Under the pieces are notes generated by a model. It did not search any database. It had not been told where the DNA came from and saw only the letters and a program-made list of their open reading frames with translations. 64,000 nt of DNA from assembly GCA_025345505.1 (NCBI GenBank), contig JANVCC010000270.1:5447748-5511747 (forward strand), written 5' to 3'. The position numbers and the translations under genes were made by a program. How positions within the stretch are numbered: position 1 is the stretch's first letter; the number at the start of each line of letters is the position of its first letter. The stretch comes from Todiramphus chloris collaris (Eukaryota > Chordata > Aves > Coraciiformes > Alcedinidae). Positions 47,725 through 59,488 of the stretch are shown one piece after another.

Positions 47725-50700
47725 GTATGTGGAGAATGGAGCAGCATTTACACTTCTAAAGACTGTCCAACTAGACAAGATATCCCTTCACATTGCTGCA
47801 ATTCTTTCCAGGTATCTACCTGAGAAGTGGTTTGTGCAGTAGCAAAGCCCAATAACTCAGCTGAAAACAGGTTCTGTTGAAAATGCATGGTCTGGCAAAA
47901 TGATGGGTGCACTCAAAAGCTGATAGCTACTTGTAAGCTTGGACCAGTAATAAATCCTGAGGAAATTAAGAAGGAAAAAAATTGAGCAGAACATGACTGC
48001 CAAGAATATTGTCAAAACACACCTAGAGAAATCAGTGCTTTTTTTATTAATAACAATAATATTGGGGTTTTTTTATTACAGCTGAGGTAATAGCTGGAGT
48101 TTCCAGAGAAGTCAGTGGGAACTGTGTGTGATTCTGAGGTCTGATGGTAGTATCTTCAGTGAAAAATGCACCGTATTGTAGCAACAGTGAACATCACAAA
48201 GGCAGGAATGAAAACCAGTTGCGAGCTGTAACCCATCTGCATCAAAGTCAGCAAGGAAAAGGGATGTTGTACCCGGTGTTATTTGTGCTGTAGAACATGA
48301 CCATACAATTAAAGGCTTGTGCTCTGGTGGATACAGGTAGGGAAAGCCCTGCAACCTTGATATTCTCTTCGTGTACTAGGCACAATGAGCTACTTCTTTC
48401 TGTGTGTCTTGCTGTGCTAGCAGCCCATTGAAATTAAGGAACAAAATGGGTGGGAATGGTATGCTCTGTTCTTTAATAACTGCAAAATGCTTTAGGATCT
48501 TCAGAAGAAGGGTGCTCAAGAACTGTGAAATAGCTTTTATTAGCCCAAGGTTGTGGGGTGGTGAGGAGATGGGGAATGGTATGGGCTTTGAATCTATTGC
48601 ATCTGAGTGGGCCACTTAAAAGCATGTTTAATGCCAAGTGTATGAAACCTTGTTGAGTAAGTTGAGCATCAGCTGAATCAGGTGTATGTGGCTTGCCCTC
48701 TTCTCAGCTTTATTAGTCTACAGCCCCAGAGACTATCCGTGAACAGAGAAAACTTGGCAATGGAGCTGGTTTCTTACCCTGATAAGTTGTAACAGACACA
48801 TGAGTGATGCTGCCTGTTAATTTATACGGCGTTTAACACTTAATCATGCTTGTCTAGTACAAGCCAGGAAGGACACTGCTTTCTGCAACCTCTAATTGGG
48901 TGCCATCAGTAATATAAGCCTAAGATTGTCCCAGTCAGCAACTGTATTGCCTAATCAGCATGAGCATGTACCCATTGGGGATCAGACACAGATAAGTGGG
49001 AGAGAGGGAGAGTGAGATCTGAACATATCTTTGAGATGAGCAGCATGTCAGGAGCATAGAGGATGTCTAGATTTATGTGCTTTTTGGCAGCGCTACTGAG
49101 CTATTAATCATTTCTCATGAATAAGGCTCTTGTAAATCAGAGGTAGGAAACACATTTTGTGGATAATCATGGCAAAAATGTCAGCTTTGCTATTTGGCCA
49201 TATGCTGATAGGAGGCTTAGCGCTGGAGCGGACGCGATCACACACATAAAATCAAAATAGCCCTCCCCTTACATGATGAGTGGAAAGCAGAGAGGTGAGG
49301 TTTTTTTCACCACTATTTGAAAAGTAGGGAGCTAATATGTGATAAAAGAAAGAGAAGCCTATAGTTTTTTTTATAAAGTGAAGCTTTTACTGAGGGAGCC
49401 AGTGCTGAGGTCTAGTCAGCATCTGGATATAACACATTTAATAAGACACACTTTGTGTCATTTTTAACAGCTGGCTGATCAGTTCATGGTTTTCCTTTAC
49501 TTTTATTGCCCTGCAATTTACTGTATATGGCCCTTATGTGCAAATACCTCATTAGTCACAGGGTTGCATATTTCATGAAGTGCACTGAATGTGCTGTCAG
49601 AATTAAATATTGTCAGGATAATGAGCAGGGGTGGGGTTTTCTAGCCTGATAGAAGAGGGAAAGTAGCTGGAAAGCAAAATGTTGAAGGTCTTCCTTCAAA
49701 TTGTGCACGGCAAGTGGCTCTGGTGTATGAAACTCAAGGACTGACATTTAAAGAGCTCTTGGAAGTGAGTCCTGTGTGAGGGGGGTGAGGGAGAAAGCCT
49801 CACCCAGTGCAATACTTGCTGGAACCAGTCAGAGCTGAAAATATCAGTGGCTAAATCAGGACAAATGGAAAATCATTCTTAGGTTCAATGTAATGATGTC
49901 CTCGGTGTGCTTTTGGCTTAAGAAATTTCCTAATGCTCATTTCTGTATAGGAGCATCACCTCCACCCCCCAGTTTGTTCCACTGGCCTCCAATCCTCCAC
50001 CATTTCTCTGTAAGTTAGCAGCACACAGAAGTGGAAAGGACATGTAACTGTTGCTCAAGTTCACACTGGTTGTGTCTACACTGGGGAATGGTTTTCACAC
50101 AAGTCCCCCTGGTTTTGGGTGCAGCCTTGGATTGCATCTGTAGGGGTCCTGCCCCTGGCAAGTGCTGGGATGGAGGTCGCTGGGTGACCGTCCTGCACCA
50201 CCCGTCCCGGCCAAACGTGTGAAGGAAGGACCTGTGGGAGACTTTTAACTGCATTTCCTGGGAGTTGTGGGAAGAAAGTCCAGGCTTTTGAAACTCCCTG
50301 GGAAACATCCATAAATCCCCATGAATCACAACCACTTCTGAATCCTCTTTCAAATTAGAAGTCATGGGGTTTGCTCAGGAAAACAAAAATAATATAGAAA
50401 TAGTGCTTTGAAAATCACTCCTGAGTTAGGCTGTAAACAAAAGTGTGCTGACAGTGACCAGTGCCAGTGTTTTTCTGTATTTGGGTCAGCCCAAGACAAA
50501 CTGGGTCAGAGCCAGGCTTGAGGCAGAGATGTGCTGGCTCCACAGACATGGCTCCTTTGGTGCCATCAGTGTGTTGAATGCTGCAGACTCATCCTGAGAT
50601 TCCTCACCTCTCCCCTTAAATGACATCCACTGAGTTATACTGGAGTATTTCCTTCCACAGGGATAGAATACTGGCATGTGTTCTTAGGGGGATTTTATTA

Positions 50701-51810
50701 TTTAATCCTTGCCATTTTCGGGGTTGTGGAGTGTATTATAGTTATGGGGATGCATTTGTCCTCAGATAACTTTTATCCACCAGAAGGGGTGATTTCAGTA
50801 GTTGGTTTCTCAGGCAGTCTTAATTTGCTGTTGCCTGGCAGTGGGGAATCAGAGAGGGAAATTCCCCTCTTCTTCTCCCTCTTGAAAGTCAATGTGTCCC
50901 ATCTACATTTCTTAGATCTGCAGTGCTCCTGTGGTTGCTGCAATTCATGACAATTAAATAAAACACCCAACCAACCAACCAGAGAACATACTTCTTCCAA
51001 ACAGGTATTTCAGCATCTTATTGTCCATCTTTATTTATTTATTTATTATTCCCTAAAAGTTTCCCAAAAGATGTTACTTCATTCACTGTTGTGAAATGAG
51101 TTGTCTGTTTAATATTCCCAGTCCTCAGTCACAGAAGTTCTGTAGTTCCTCTTATCCCTGTCCCAGGAGTGAGCTCTAAACACCAACGAGCTCCTGGAGT
51201 TGTTGAGAAAGGTGTAGGGTGAGAATCAAGCTGCTAATGTGCTATGCTGACCTAATTTATTTTTCTTTTCCGGCCTAGATGCAGGTTGGCACATTACATC
51301 CATCCATTCCTTTTGCTAATTTAACAAATCTGATGTCTTCCAGGGTGTGGGTCTGTAAAGCAGATTGCTCACGGTTGCTCCTCCGCTTTCTGCTCCTGGC
51401 TTCACAGCCCCCCTCCCTTTTCACCATCATCCTTCTTGCTTGTTGCACGAGGCTCTGCTAAAGAGTTTGCTTTTGCTGAGGTGCTCTTCTTTCTGTTTGG
51501 TGAGATGAAGTGGCTCTGGGCTGGTACAGACTGAGCAGCAAGAGCACATGTTTAGGAGAAGGGGTTGGGTGAGGGAGGGGAGGAGGAGGAGCAGGGTGGG
51601 GAGAAACAGCTGCTTGTTTCATCGTGATAACCTAAACCCTGCCCTCACCAAGGGGTCTGTGCAAAGCCATCTGAAAGGGTTTGCCACAGGGACGTGAGAA
51701 GGAGGCAAAGTCCGTGCCTCAGTCACTGTGGTTTGGTAGCCCTGAGGGACCTGCAGCAGGGATGCAAAGTCTGCCAGCAGACAGTGGTACCCTGCTCCCT
51801 CTGCACCCGA

Positions 51811-51988
51811 GGGATGCTGCCCCACCATGGCAACGGCATCGGGTCTGCTCAGGAACCAGCAGGGCTGGGGATGCTGCCCCACCAGGGCAAAGATCATCAG
51901 GTCTGCTCAGGAACCATCAGGGCTGGGGATGCTGCCCCACCAGGGCAAAGATCATGAGGTCTGCTCAGGAACCAGCAGGGTCTGCTCA
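51811..51988. repeat. 58-bp minisatellite, about 3 copies
   Basis: A 58-bp unit (GGTCTGCTCAGGAACC, then AGCAGGGCTGGGGATG, CTGCCCCACCAGGGCAAAG, ATCATCA) starts at 51842, 51900 and 51958, with exact period 58 and very few mismatches. A partial, more diverged copy lies upstream at 51811-51841. The GC-rich unit and high identity suggest a polymorphic minisatellite. The last copy is cut short and rejoined at GGTCTGCTCAGC. Confidence 0.95.
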
Positions 51989-52536
51989 GCCATGTAGGGC
52001 AGCTGCTGCTTTTTGTTTCCATTCCACGTGCCTTGGGAACTTGTGTGTGTCTGCCTCTCAGACTCATTATCTTTAGAAAATATTACTCCACTTAAAAAAA
52101 GATTTGGATACTTCTAATGACTTGTTACTTGAGTGCCAAATAGAATAGGTAAAGCAGGGTATTTTTCACCAAGTTCTTATTAAAAATAATGTAAAAAACA
52201 TTAATTGATACAAAGTCATAAAAATCTAGGCCTCCAGTTATTCTCAGAGCCCTTAGAGTGAAATTAACCCTCAAGTAGAGGCTTTTTTAAGGCTTTTACA
52301 GCATGCCAGTCCCATGGGGGGTCCGAATAAAGATGTACTATGGAACAATGTTACTGCATAATTTTCAAGTTCAGTATCTGCCTAGATCTTTTCAGCGTTC
52401 AGCTGACTTACGATCTTGCAGTACCTATATTGATCCCTAATCTCAGACAGATTCAGAGTTCCAATATGAAGCCACATTAATAAATCTGTCAACTTGATAA
52501 AAACCTGAACCCCACATAAAGAAATGCTAATGTTAA
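51989..52536. other. Short gene-free stretch
   Basis: Single-copy AT-rich sequence between the minisatellite and the AT-rich block. I see no feature here. Confidence 0.5.
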
Positions 52537-52770
52537 GTATATATGGTATATAAATGTTTATTTTATGTGATATAGTTATATACACATTACATATACATAT
52601 CATATTATGTGTATATAGAGAGAGTTATTATATAGGTAACATATGTATTACATATATTTCACATATATAATATCTATTATAAATTATGTTAATTATTATA
52701 GAATACCATAAATTATGCTCTAATATTTTAGGATTTATTATAAAATATCTAATAAATTAATATGTGTTAT
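52537..52770. repeat. AT-rich low-complexity block
   Basis: About 230 bp made almost only of A and T with many short palindromes (ATATAT, TTATATAA, CATATG). It has the base-unpairing character of scaffold/matrix attachment regions and may be a decayed microsatellite. No coding content. Confidence 0.8.
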
Positions 52771-55700
52771 TATTAGGAGAGAATGGGGTGGTGAATGCCA
52801 CCAGTTTTACTTTGTGATGCCCTGAAGAAAGCATGCTTCCAGCCCAGACTAAAGAAATTATCCCTGTCACTTAATATGCCATTTCTAACTGGAGAATGTA
52901 ACTTCAGAACAAGAGTAACTGGTTGTACTTTCCTATAATGCTCCCTGTGATTTGATGCAACTTTTTCTCTGTATGTTTTCTTTAATTTGGATGTTTTATG
53001 TGAAAGCTGAACAGACTGAATTTGTTTGTAATTTGGAATTTAAAGCAAGGCTCTTTGTTAAAAGCCCAGAGGAAGTTTCCCTATGACTTATGGGCCATTT
53101 GGGCTCAATTGAATTTAATGGGTTTCAGCTGCACCTCTACAATGGCTTTGAAGGAAGTGAAGGGATATCTATAGGTCTTAATTGCTCAAGACTGGCTTGT
53201 TTCTCTTGAAAAGGCTGTTTGCAAGAAGCAGGTTGGGAGTATTAAAGTGTATCTCCTGAAAGGGATGAAGGAACTGCTGTTTGAGGAAGGGGCCAAGATG
53301 AGAATGGCTTTAAGACCTTGCTCAGCAGCTGAAGGAGTCAGTCTGAGCTGGCCCGGGAGAAGTTCTTGTTTGTTTGCTTAAAAATAATCAAATAATTGCA
53401 GGGCATGGCTAAGCCAAACTTCCTTTACCAGCCTTTCAAGATTTTGGAACTGACAAGATAAATTAGGCTGAGACCAAAAGAGAAACCCAAGCAGAGAAGT
53501 CCCCTTGGCCTCTCCCACTGGTGACAGACACGAGGTTTTGGGTCGGCAGGTGAACCGTGACTTCTGAGAGCCATGGTTTGTTTATGCTTCCACTGTACAA
53601 AGTGTTTCAGTGGAACAGAACAAAGCTAACCGGGCAAATTTCCATCTCTATTTCATATTTTTCTTCTGCACACGCATTGCCAACTGGCCTTATAGATTGT
53701 TGTTACTAATTTCGCTAGCGTTATCCCTGGCTTCGCATGAGGGGGTGTCTGACCCATAAGAATGTCCTGTGGCTCTGTTTCCCAGGCAGACAGGAGAACA
53801 TGTGAAATGCAAAGTTAAGAATATAGAGGAGCTATTGTCTTACTCAAGATAAGTCAAGAGACCATATTACAGGAAGTTAACCTTTGGTGTACTCTATCAT
53901 TTTGGCCAGCATCATACAGGCAAGTAGGAAGGGGACATTCTCCTGAGGTACCCGGCAGATGAATGCCAGATGGTACTGTCATAATACACAGAAAAATAGC
54001 TAAATACCTACCGGTTGTTCTCAGTACAAAAGGGACATTTTTCTTTTTCTGAATCCTGCAGGGCAGAACTCAGACAAGCATCTTAATGCAAACATCGCAG
54101 TAACCGAAATGGGAAGCTGGAAATGCAAAGAATTCTCCAAAAGCTTTAAGGCTCTTTTTAGGCTCAATTCATGTCGGGCCTAATGGAGCCTCACAGGGGA
54201 GAATGGTTTACCAGAGACAAGCATTTTAAGCACAGCATGTTTACATGGTAGGTAAATGGGAGTTTGTTACATCAAATAGGGAGGGTTGGTGAAGAACAAA
54301 ATGATGGAGTTTTGCTGATGAGGCCAGCACTGCCTGTATTGCCTGGAGAAGCAGATCCAGTCCCCAGCCCAGCACCTAGGTCAAGTCGAGGGGTTTAATT
54401 TTTCTGTGGGGAACTTTCTTCCTTGGTGGTTTCCTAATATTGGTCAGGAATGAGTAGGGGAAAAAAAAAATCTCCGGCCACGGTCATCACAGCACAGTGA
54501 TGCAGCAGTGCCTAGCTGAGGGGAAAGGTGTTTACTTTTCCCATCTTAAAATATGTCCATTTCAATTTCCATGCAAGATGATAACAACAAAAACATGCCG
54601 CCCTTTGGGGGAATGGCATTTGGTTAAATACCATGCATTGCTACAAACCTTCCATGTGAAGGGCTGCATGCCAGCATTTACATAGAACGTTATGGACGGG
54701 GAGCTGGGTCTCAGTCTTAGAGCAAAAATACTTCTGACTGCCTGGCTCTTTCAGGCTATGAAATGTATTGCCTGCAGATAGAGGCCGGGTAGGTGTGGTG
54801 CTGTGACAGAAACTGAAGGGTTAGCTCTGCCCTTCATCTCTTGTCCTTAAATCCTCTCCACCGGGCTTTATTCAGCCTCTTTTCCTAATACCTGAGCTTA
54901 CCTAGTTCACCAAAGCAACACGCTTGTATGTGCACATGTCAGTCATTACTGTTCTGTATTCTGGCCTATTCAAGATCAGAGAAGTCTTACTCAAAGCTTC
55001 CAAAAAAACGCTGCTAATGTTTGTCTGTTAATTGTCTTCGGTGGTTGCATCTTCTTGCATTAACTAGGGTAGCTGGTGTTGAAAACCAAACAGAAGGTAA
55101 TGACAGACCACAGCGAGCTGTCTGTTGCTGCAGATGGAGGATACCTCTAGGATTTGGGTCAGAAAACATTTGGCAAGCATCCCTCTGAATTCTTCTTGTC
55201 ACATGTTGAGGAAGCCTGCTTAGTGGCAGGGGTGAAGAAGGAAGCTGAAATCTTAAAATGGCTGCAATACGATTTTTTGTTGTTGTTGGTTTATTTTTGT
55301 TCAGCATCAAGGCTATTTATCTTGCCAATTTATTCATCCTGGTGGTGCCATGAGTTTTTCCTGATTCTTTGCTTTCAGAACAGGAGAAAAAAAATCCCAC
55401 ACAATCCCATTTAAGTTTGCAATGACAGGAAAAAGGAGGCTTACTTATGCCCCCTTCAGAAGCGGACCTTGCGGGAGCGCTGTAAGAAGCCATTTGTTTC
55501 CTTGAAACACAGCTCAGCTTGGCGCAGGAGCAAACACATTCACATGGTTCCCACTTGAAATTCCTCATCTAATCCAAACAGCTCTCAGCCTGGACTGCCA
55601 AGCCGTGGAGGGGCTCCCCGGGGCCCCACACCTCCCCGAGAAAAGAATCAGAGTGATGTTTGAGGGGGTGCTTTGTGTCTTTGGAGACCCTCCTCATCAT

Positions 55701-55969
55701 GCGCGCTGCTGTCTTGGGCAGAGGAAGTTTGAGGTTTGCAAGCCTGCAGAAAGAGCCGCTGTATCCGAAGCTGACAAGCGGGCAGATCCCCGTGGCCTGG
55801 AGAGGAGATAGATGTGAACTGCACCACTGCACTCTCTGTACCCTCGCTACTCTCTCTCTGTAAACTAACATCCCATATTGTTTATAATTCTTCAGTACAG
55901 TCTTTTAAACAAGCACCTATTTTTTTTTTCTTCCTCTTCTAGAGCAGAAATGGGCTATATAAGATTCGG

Positions 55970-56002
55970 GATGGATGTATGGATGTATGGATGGATGGAT
56001 GG
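55970..56002. repeat. ATGG microsatellite
   Basis: Degenerate GGAT/ATGG tetranucleotides, some as GGATGTAT, over about 33 bp. Confidence 0.85.
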
Positions 56003-56026
56003 TGGCAGAGCTTTTGGACCCTACTG

Positions 56027-56074
56027 CACAGACTTTTCAGTCCAAGTAGTCACAGACTCTTCAGTCCAGGTAGT
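56027..56074. repeat. 24-bp tandem duplication
   Basis: Two adjacent 24-bp copies of CACAGACTTTTCAGTCC plus AAGTAGT (second copy CACAGACTCTTCAGTCC plus AGGTAGT) with two differences. It lies close to the ATGG run, marking a locally slippage-prone site. Confidence 0.9.
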
Positions 56075-57008
56075 CACTTTTTCCTAGGACAGGTTAGAAA
56101 ATGCCAATGCTCCAGCACCATCCTTTGACAAGAAATGGTTGCTTGGTGCAGCTAAAGCTGTTGTGGCTGCAGACGTGGGAAGAGGATGCTGCAGGCATGA
56201 AGCTGACCTGGAAGGAATGACTGTAGAGGTGGGAAAATGCCCACGTTTCATTCCAGGTCCTGGAAATGCTGAAACTGTATTGCCCTGAATTTGTCACATT
56301 CCTTTATCTTTGTGGGGACCTGCAAATCCAATATATTAATCACAATGCAGTATACCAGCAGCTTTCTTTTTGGCATTTTACCAGTAGGAGTTATTTTGCA
56401 GATATATCTCCTTTGTCTGCATAGCACCTGGAGAAGTACTTGGTGTGTATATACATGTTGACTAGACTTCATTATTTATATTGCCATACCAGTTGTGTTC
56501 CTCATTGATCCACAGGATCACGTTAGGCTCTACAGAAGTATAAAATCATAACACCTCAAGATGCACATTTAAATATATCCATTTTTTTCGTAGAGAAGGA
56601 AGGAAGTTACTTTGTCTCACATTTTCCATAATGTGTATTATATTTTGTGGCTCAAAACCACTCAAAATTAAAAAAACCCCAAACAACTAGCCAGAACAAA
56701 TTAAAAGACACAAAGGCTTTTGTCCAAGAAGCTCACAAACTAAATTTAGACTGAGGTGATGAGTTAGGTTAACAAACAGAAGTGGGGCAGTAGGTTAAGG
56801 AAGGACAAGGGTTATAGAAATAAGATTAAATGTAGCCCATGCACTACACCCTAATACACTGCCTTATGCCCTGCTTTAGCCAGATGCTGCAGATAAATGG
56901 CCAAAGATTAGCTCTCTGGGGCAGGGAACTGTCTTTGTGGTGTTCATTTTTATAGCACCTAGTTCAATGGGACACCAATCCCCATTTGAGGTCCCTGAGT
57001 GTTGTAAC

Positions 57009-57054
57009 AATACAAATAATGCACACAAAATAATACAAATAATTCACACAAAAT
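57009..57054. repeat. 23-bp tandem duplication
   Basis: Two adjacent copies of AATACAAATAATGCACACAA plus AAT, with one difference (ATTCACAC in the second). A recent local duplication. Confidence 0.9.
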
Positions 57055-57190
57055 AGTAGCAATAAGATCCCTTGGCCCAGCTCCTGTCTGAGTGGTATGC
57101 CCCTTTTTTTTGGCTGACCTTAACCTAAGGAAAAGGAAGAGCTGTGCAGCTCGTAGGGATGGAGCCATTATTTTGGGTGTTTGTTCTTAC

Positions 57191-57238
57191 CTTCTGAAGC
57201 TTGCTCATCCCTTTCAGAGAGGGTGTTTCAACCTGTGA
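57191..57238 (-). other. Candidate 48-nt exon, minus strand
   Basis: On the minus strand a very good donor (AGAAG/GTAAGAAC) closes a 48-nt, 16-codon open frame (SQVETPSLKGMSKLQK) that begins after ATTCAG. The acceptor lacks a good pyrimidine tract, and a stop lies four codons further upstream in the same frame. The composition looks protein-like but the family is not recognised. Confidence 0.15.
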
Positions 57239-58257
57239 CTGAATTTTGTATTAACCTTGCCCTTCTCCCTGTTTGATGCTTAGTGATACCTGACAGGTTT
57301 GGATCTATGTGGAGGTAGGAATACCAGAAAAGTGGACCATATAATATCTGGGCATAGTTTGGAGCCTAACTTCTGAATAAGGAAGTGGGAACAGGACAGC
57401 TGATTTTTTTTTTATAAGAGTTCTCAAGAGTCATTTCTCAGAAACTCTGATGTTTGCAGAAGAGGCATCAGAAAACACTCATGACTGACCAAAGATTTCT
57501 GCTTCTGGTAGCTGAAGTGAAGCCCAGGTTTGAAACTGTTGTTCTCTGGCCTACTGAACCCCAGTAGGTCTGGGTCTATCACTGCCCAACAAAACCTGCC
57601 AGAGTCAAGAAGTTCAGTAGCTTCTTGGGCTGTGAGGTGTATGGTCTGCTCCATTAGGATCAGCATGTGCAGTTGGCTCCAATATGCTGGTCTTTGGAAT
57701 TTAAGAATGACCAGGAAAAATCAAACTGTGTTTAGAGCTTAGTTTTATACAAGGTCTGAGCCCAGCATTCATCCCTCAGACATCCTTCTAACATATTTTG
57801 GCCACACTGTGAGGTGTTAAAGTTTATCTGGAAAAGCATTTAAATGCTGCTGCTTTACTGGTTTGGGCCCCACAGTGGTCTTTGCTCTCCACTCCTTTAC
57901 CTTGGATTTAATCCTTTAAGTCCATCTCCCACCAGAAGCACAAGCTCTCATGGAGCTGGTAATTCTTAAGCGTCCAAGTAGTGTGGATTTGGGTCCAGAA
58001 GACATGGTCAGAATTTGTCTAATTTGTTTCCTGTCACTATAGCCAAGGCAGAAATTTAAGGCACAGTAATTCATTTTATAGTCACTCTATCTGGCATGGA
58101 ATATAGATTGGAAAATTTCTTTGCCTGAGCAAGATGTGTGGTAACGTTGTTATGCTATATTAAGGTGCTCTTTAAAAATAAATTAGATTCTCATGAGTGC
58201 AAGAGACTAGTATCCCTGACCACAGCCAGACCCGACACAGGCATATCTCCTCCTTAC

Positions 58258-58276
58258 CCAGGGCTGCTAAACCCTT
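58258..58276 (-). other. Candidate 19-nt microexon, minus strand
   Basis: The acceptor GGCTGGTTTTCCTCTTTACAG is among the strongest in the window. It is followed by AAGGGTTTAGCAGCCCTGG and a good donor (GTAAGGA). Alternatively the acceptor belongs to a longer exon using a later donor. Confidence 0.12.
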
Positions 58277-59250
58277 CTGTAAAGAGGAAAACCAGCCAAA
58301 AAGTTGTACCCTACTCTTATTTATTTATTTGACCACTAAAGGATTTACCTTTAGGTCTTCAGAATTAGCTGTGGACAGAAGAACGCATTAGGAACCACAC
58401 CTGTCCATCAGGGCTGTACCTGCACATCTCCCCGTGCCAAACCAAGCTGATGTATCCAAAAGGGCCCCAAATAGTTAGGTCAGAAATACTCATTCCACTC
58501 CTAAGTGCTGTTTTTCTTCTGGGCCTTCCTCTCAGCTTCCAAAAGCTGCTCCTTAAATGCCACTCGTGAATGGAAAAAACTACGCACTTTCAGATTCCCT
58601 CCTGGGGAATATGGGCTCATATCTCTCCCTCTCACGCTGATACTATAATTTCACACTTCTTTTTTTGCCAGCAGTTGGGCCTCTCCTTGTTGTGTATGAC
58701 ATCCATGTTTCATTTTCATTAGGGCTTTTATAGTTTGAGAGGCCTGATGAGCAAGGGGAAGGGAAGCGGCTGGGTGGACGGGCTGCCCCCCAAAGAGAAG
58801 CAGTTGCAGGAGCTGGTGGGCTCCCCTGTGTCCCAAAGAGTGCTGCTTTTGTCCTCCATGCTGCTGCCTTCTTCCAGATGATTCAGGGTTTTGCTGACAC
58901 TGAAGCATACAGTGAGACCACAGCCTTTGCAACTGCTATCACAAAGCAATATTTACTTATGGAGGGGGGGCAGAAACAGGGCTGGAAAATAAAAGGCATC
59001 AATGAGAAATACCCTCTGCTTTGTTACTGGGATAAGACCAGGGCATAGAGAGCCTATGAGTGATTAGCTGAGCTTTTGCCTAAACTAAAAAAAAAAAAAA
59101 AGTCCAATGTGGTACTTCTTGAGTGGAAACTGAAGCTAAACTAGATAGAGGTCAGGCTCTCCAATAACTTATGATTCACAGCAGCTAGGAGCTAGTGCTT
59201 CGTATCTGAATAATGTCATGTCCTGACTGCGGTTAATTGTAACTCAGTTA

Positions 59251-59488
59251 CAGAGCCATAGAAATATCTAGATTGGAAAAGACCTGCACGATCATCTAGT
59301 CCAGTCAGCAACCTGACACTACCAAGTCTACCCCTTAAACCACATCCTTAAGCACCCCATCTAATCGGCTCTTAAACACCTCCAGGGTTGGGGACCCGAC
59401 CACTGCCCTGGGCAACCCATTCCAATGCCCGCCCAGCAAAGAAGCTCTTCCTAATATTCAAGCCAAACCTCCCCTGGTGCAGCTTGAA
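59251..59488 (-). mobile_element. CR1 fragment, minus orientation
   Basis: Reverse-complement CR1 3' end. It opens near AGAGCCATAGAAATATCTAG, followed by GATTGGAAAAGACCTGCACG, ATCATCTAGTCCAGTC, CCTCCAGGGTTGGGGACCC and GCCCTGGGCAACCCATTCCA, then a CTTCCTAATATTCAAGCC block. It is about 240 bp, diverged and 5'-truncated. Chance frames here are CR1-derived. Confidence 0.9.

Larger units (their letters stand above)
45866..51810. other. Gene-free stretch with splice-bounded candidates
   Basis: AT-rich single-copy DNA. It contains the candidate exons at 46323-46367 and 47671-47724 and a good donor at 48336 (ATACAG/GTAGGG) with a modest acceptor. An ATTT run lies at 51031-51050. No recognised gene or RNA is present. 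Confidence 0.45.
52771..59250. other. Gene-free stretch with small tandem duplications
   Basis: AT-rich single-copy sequence. Features inside it are listed separately: the ATGG run, 24-bp and 23-bp duplications, and two minus-strand splice-like pairs. A plus-strand pair at about 55068-55097 (CATTAACTAG acceptor, AGAAG/GTAATG donor) is weaker. No gene or RNA was recognised. Confidence 0.45.
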
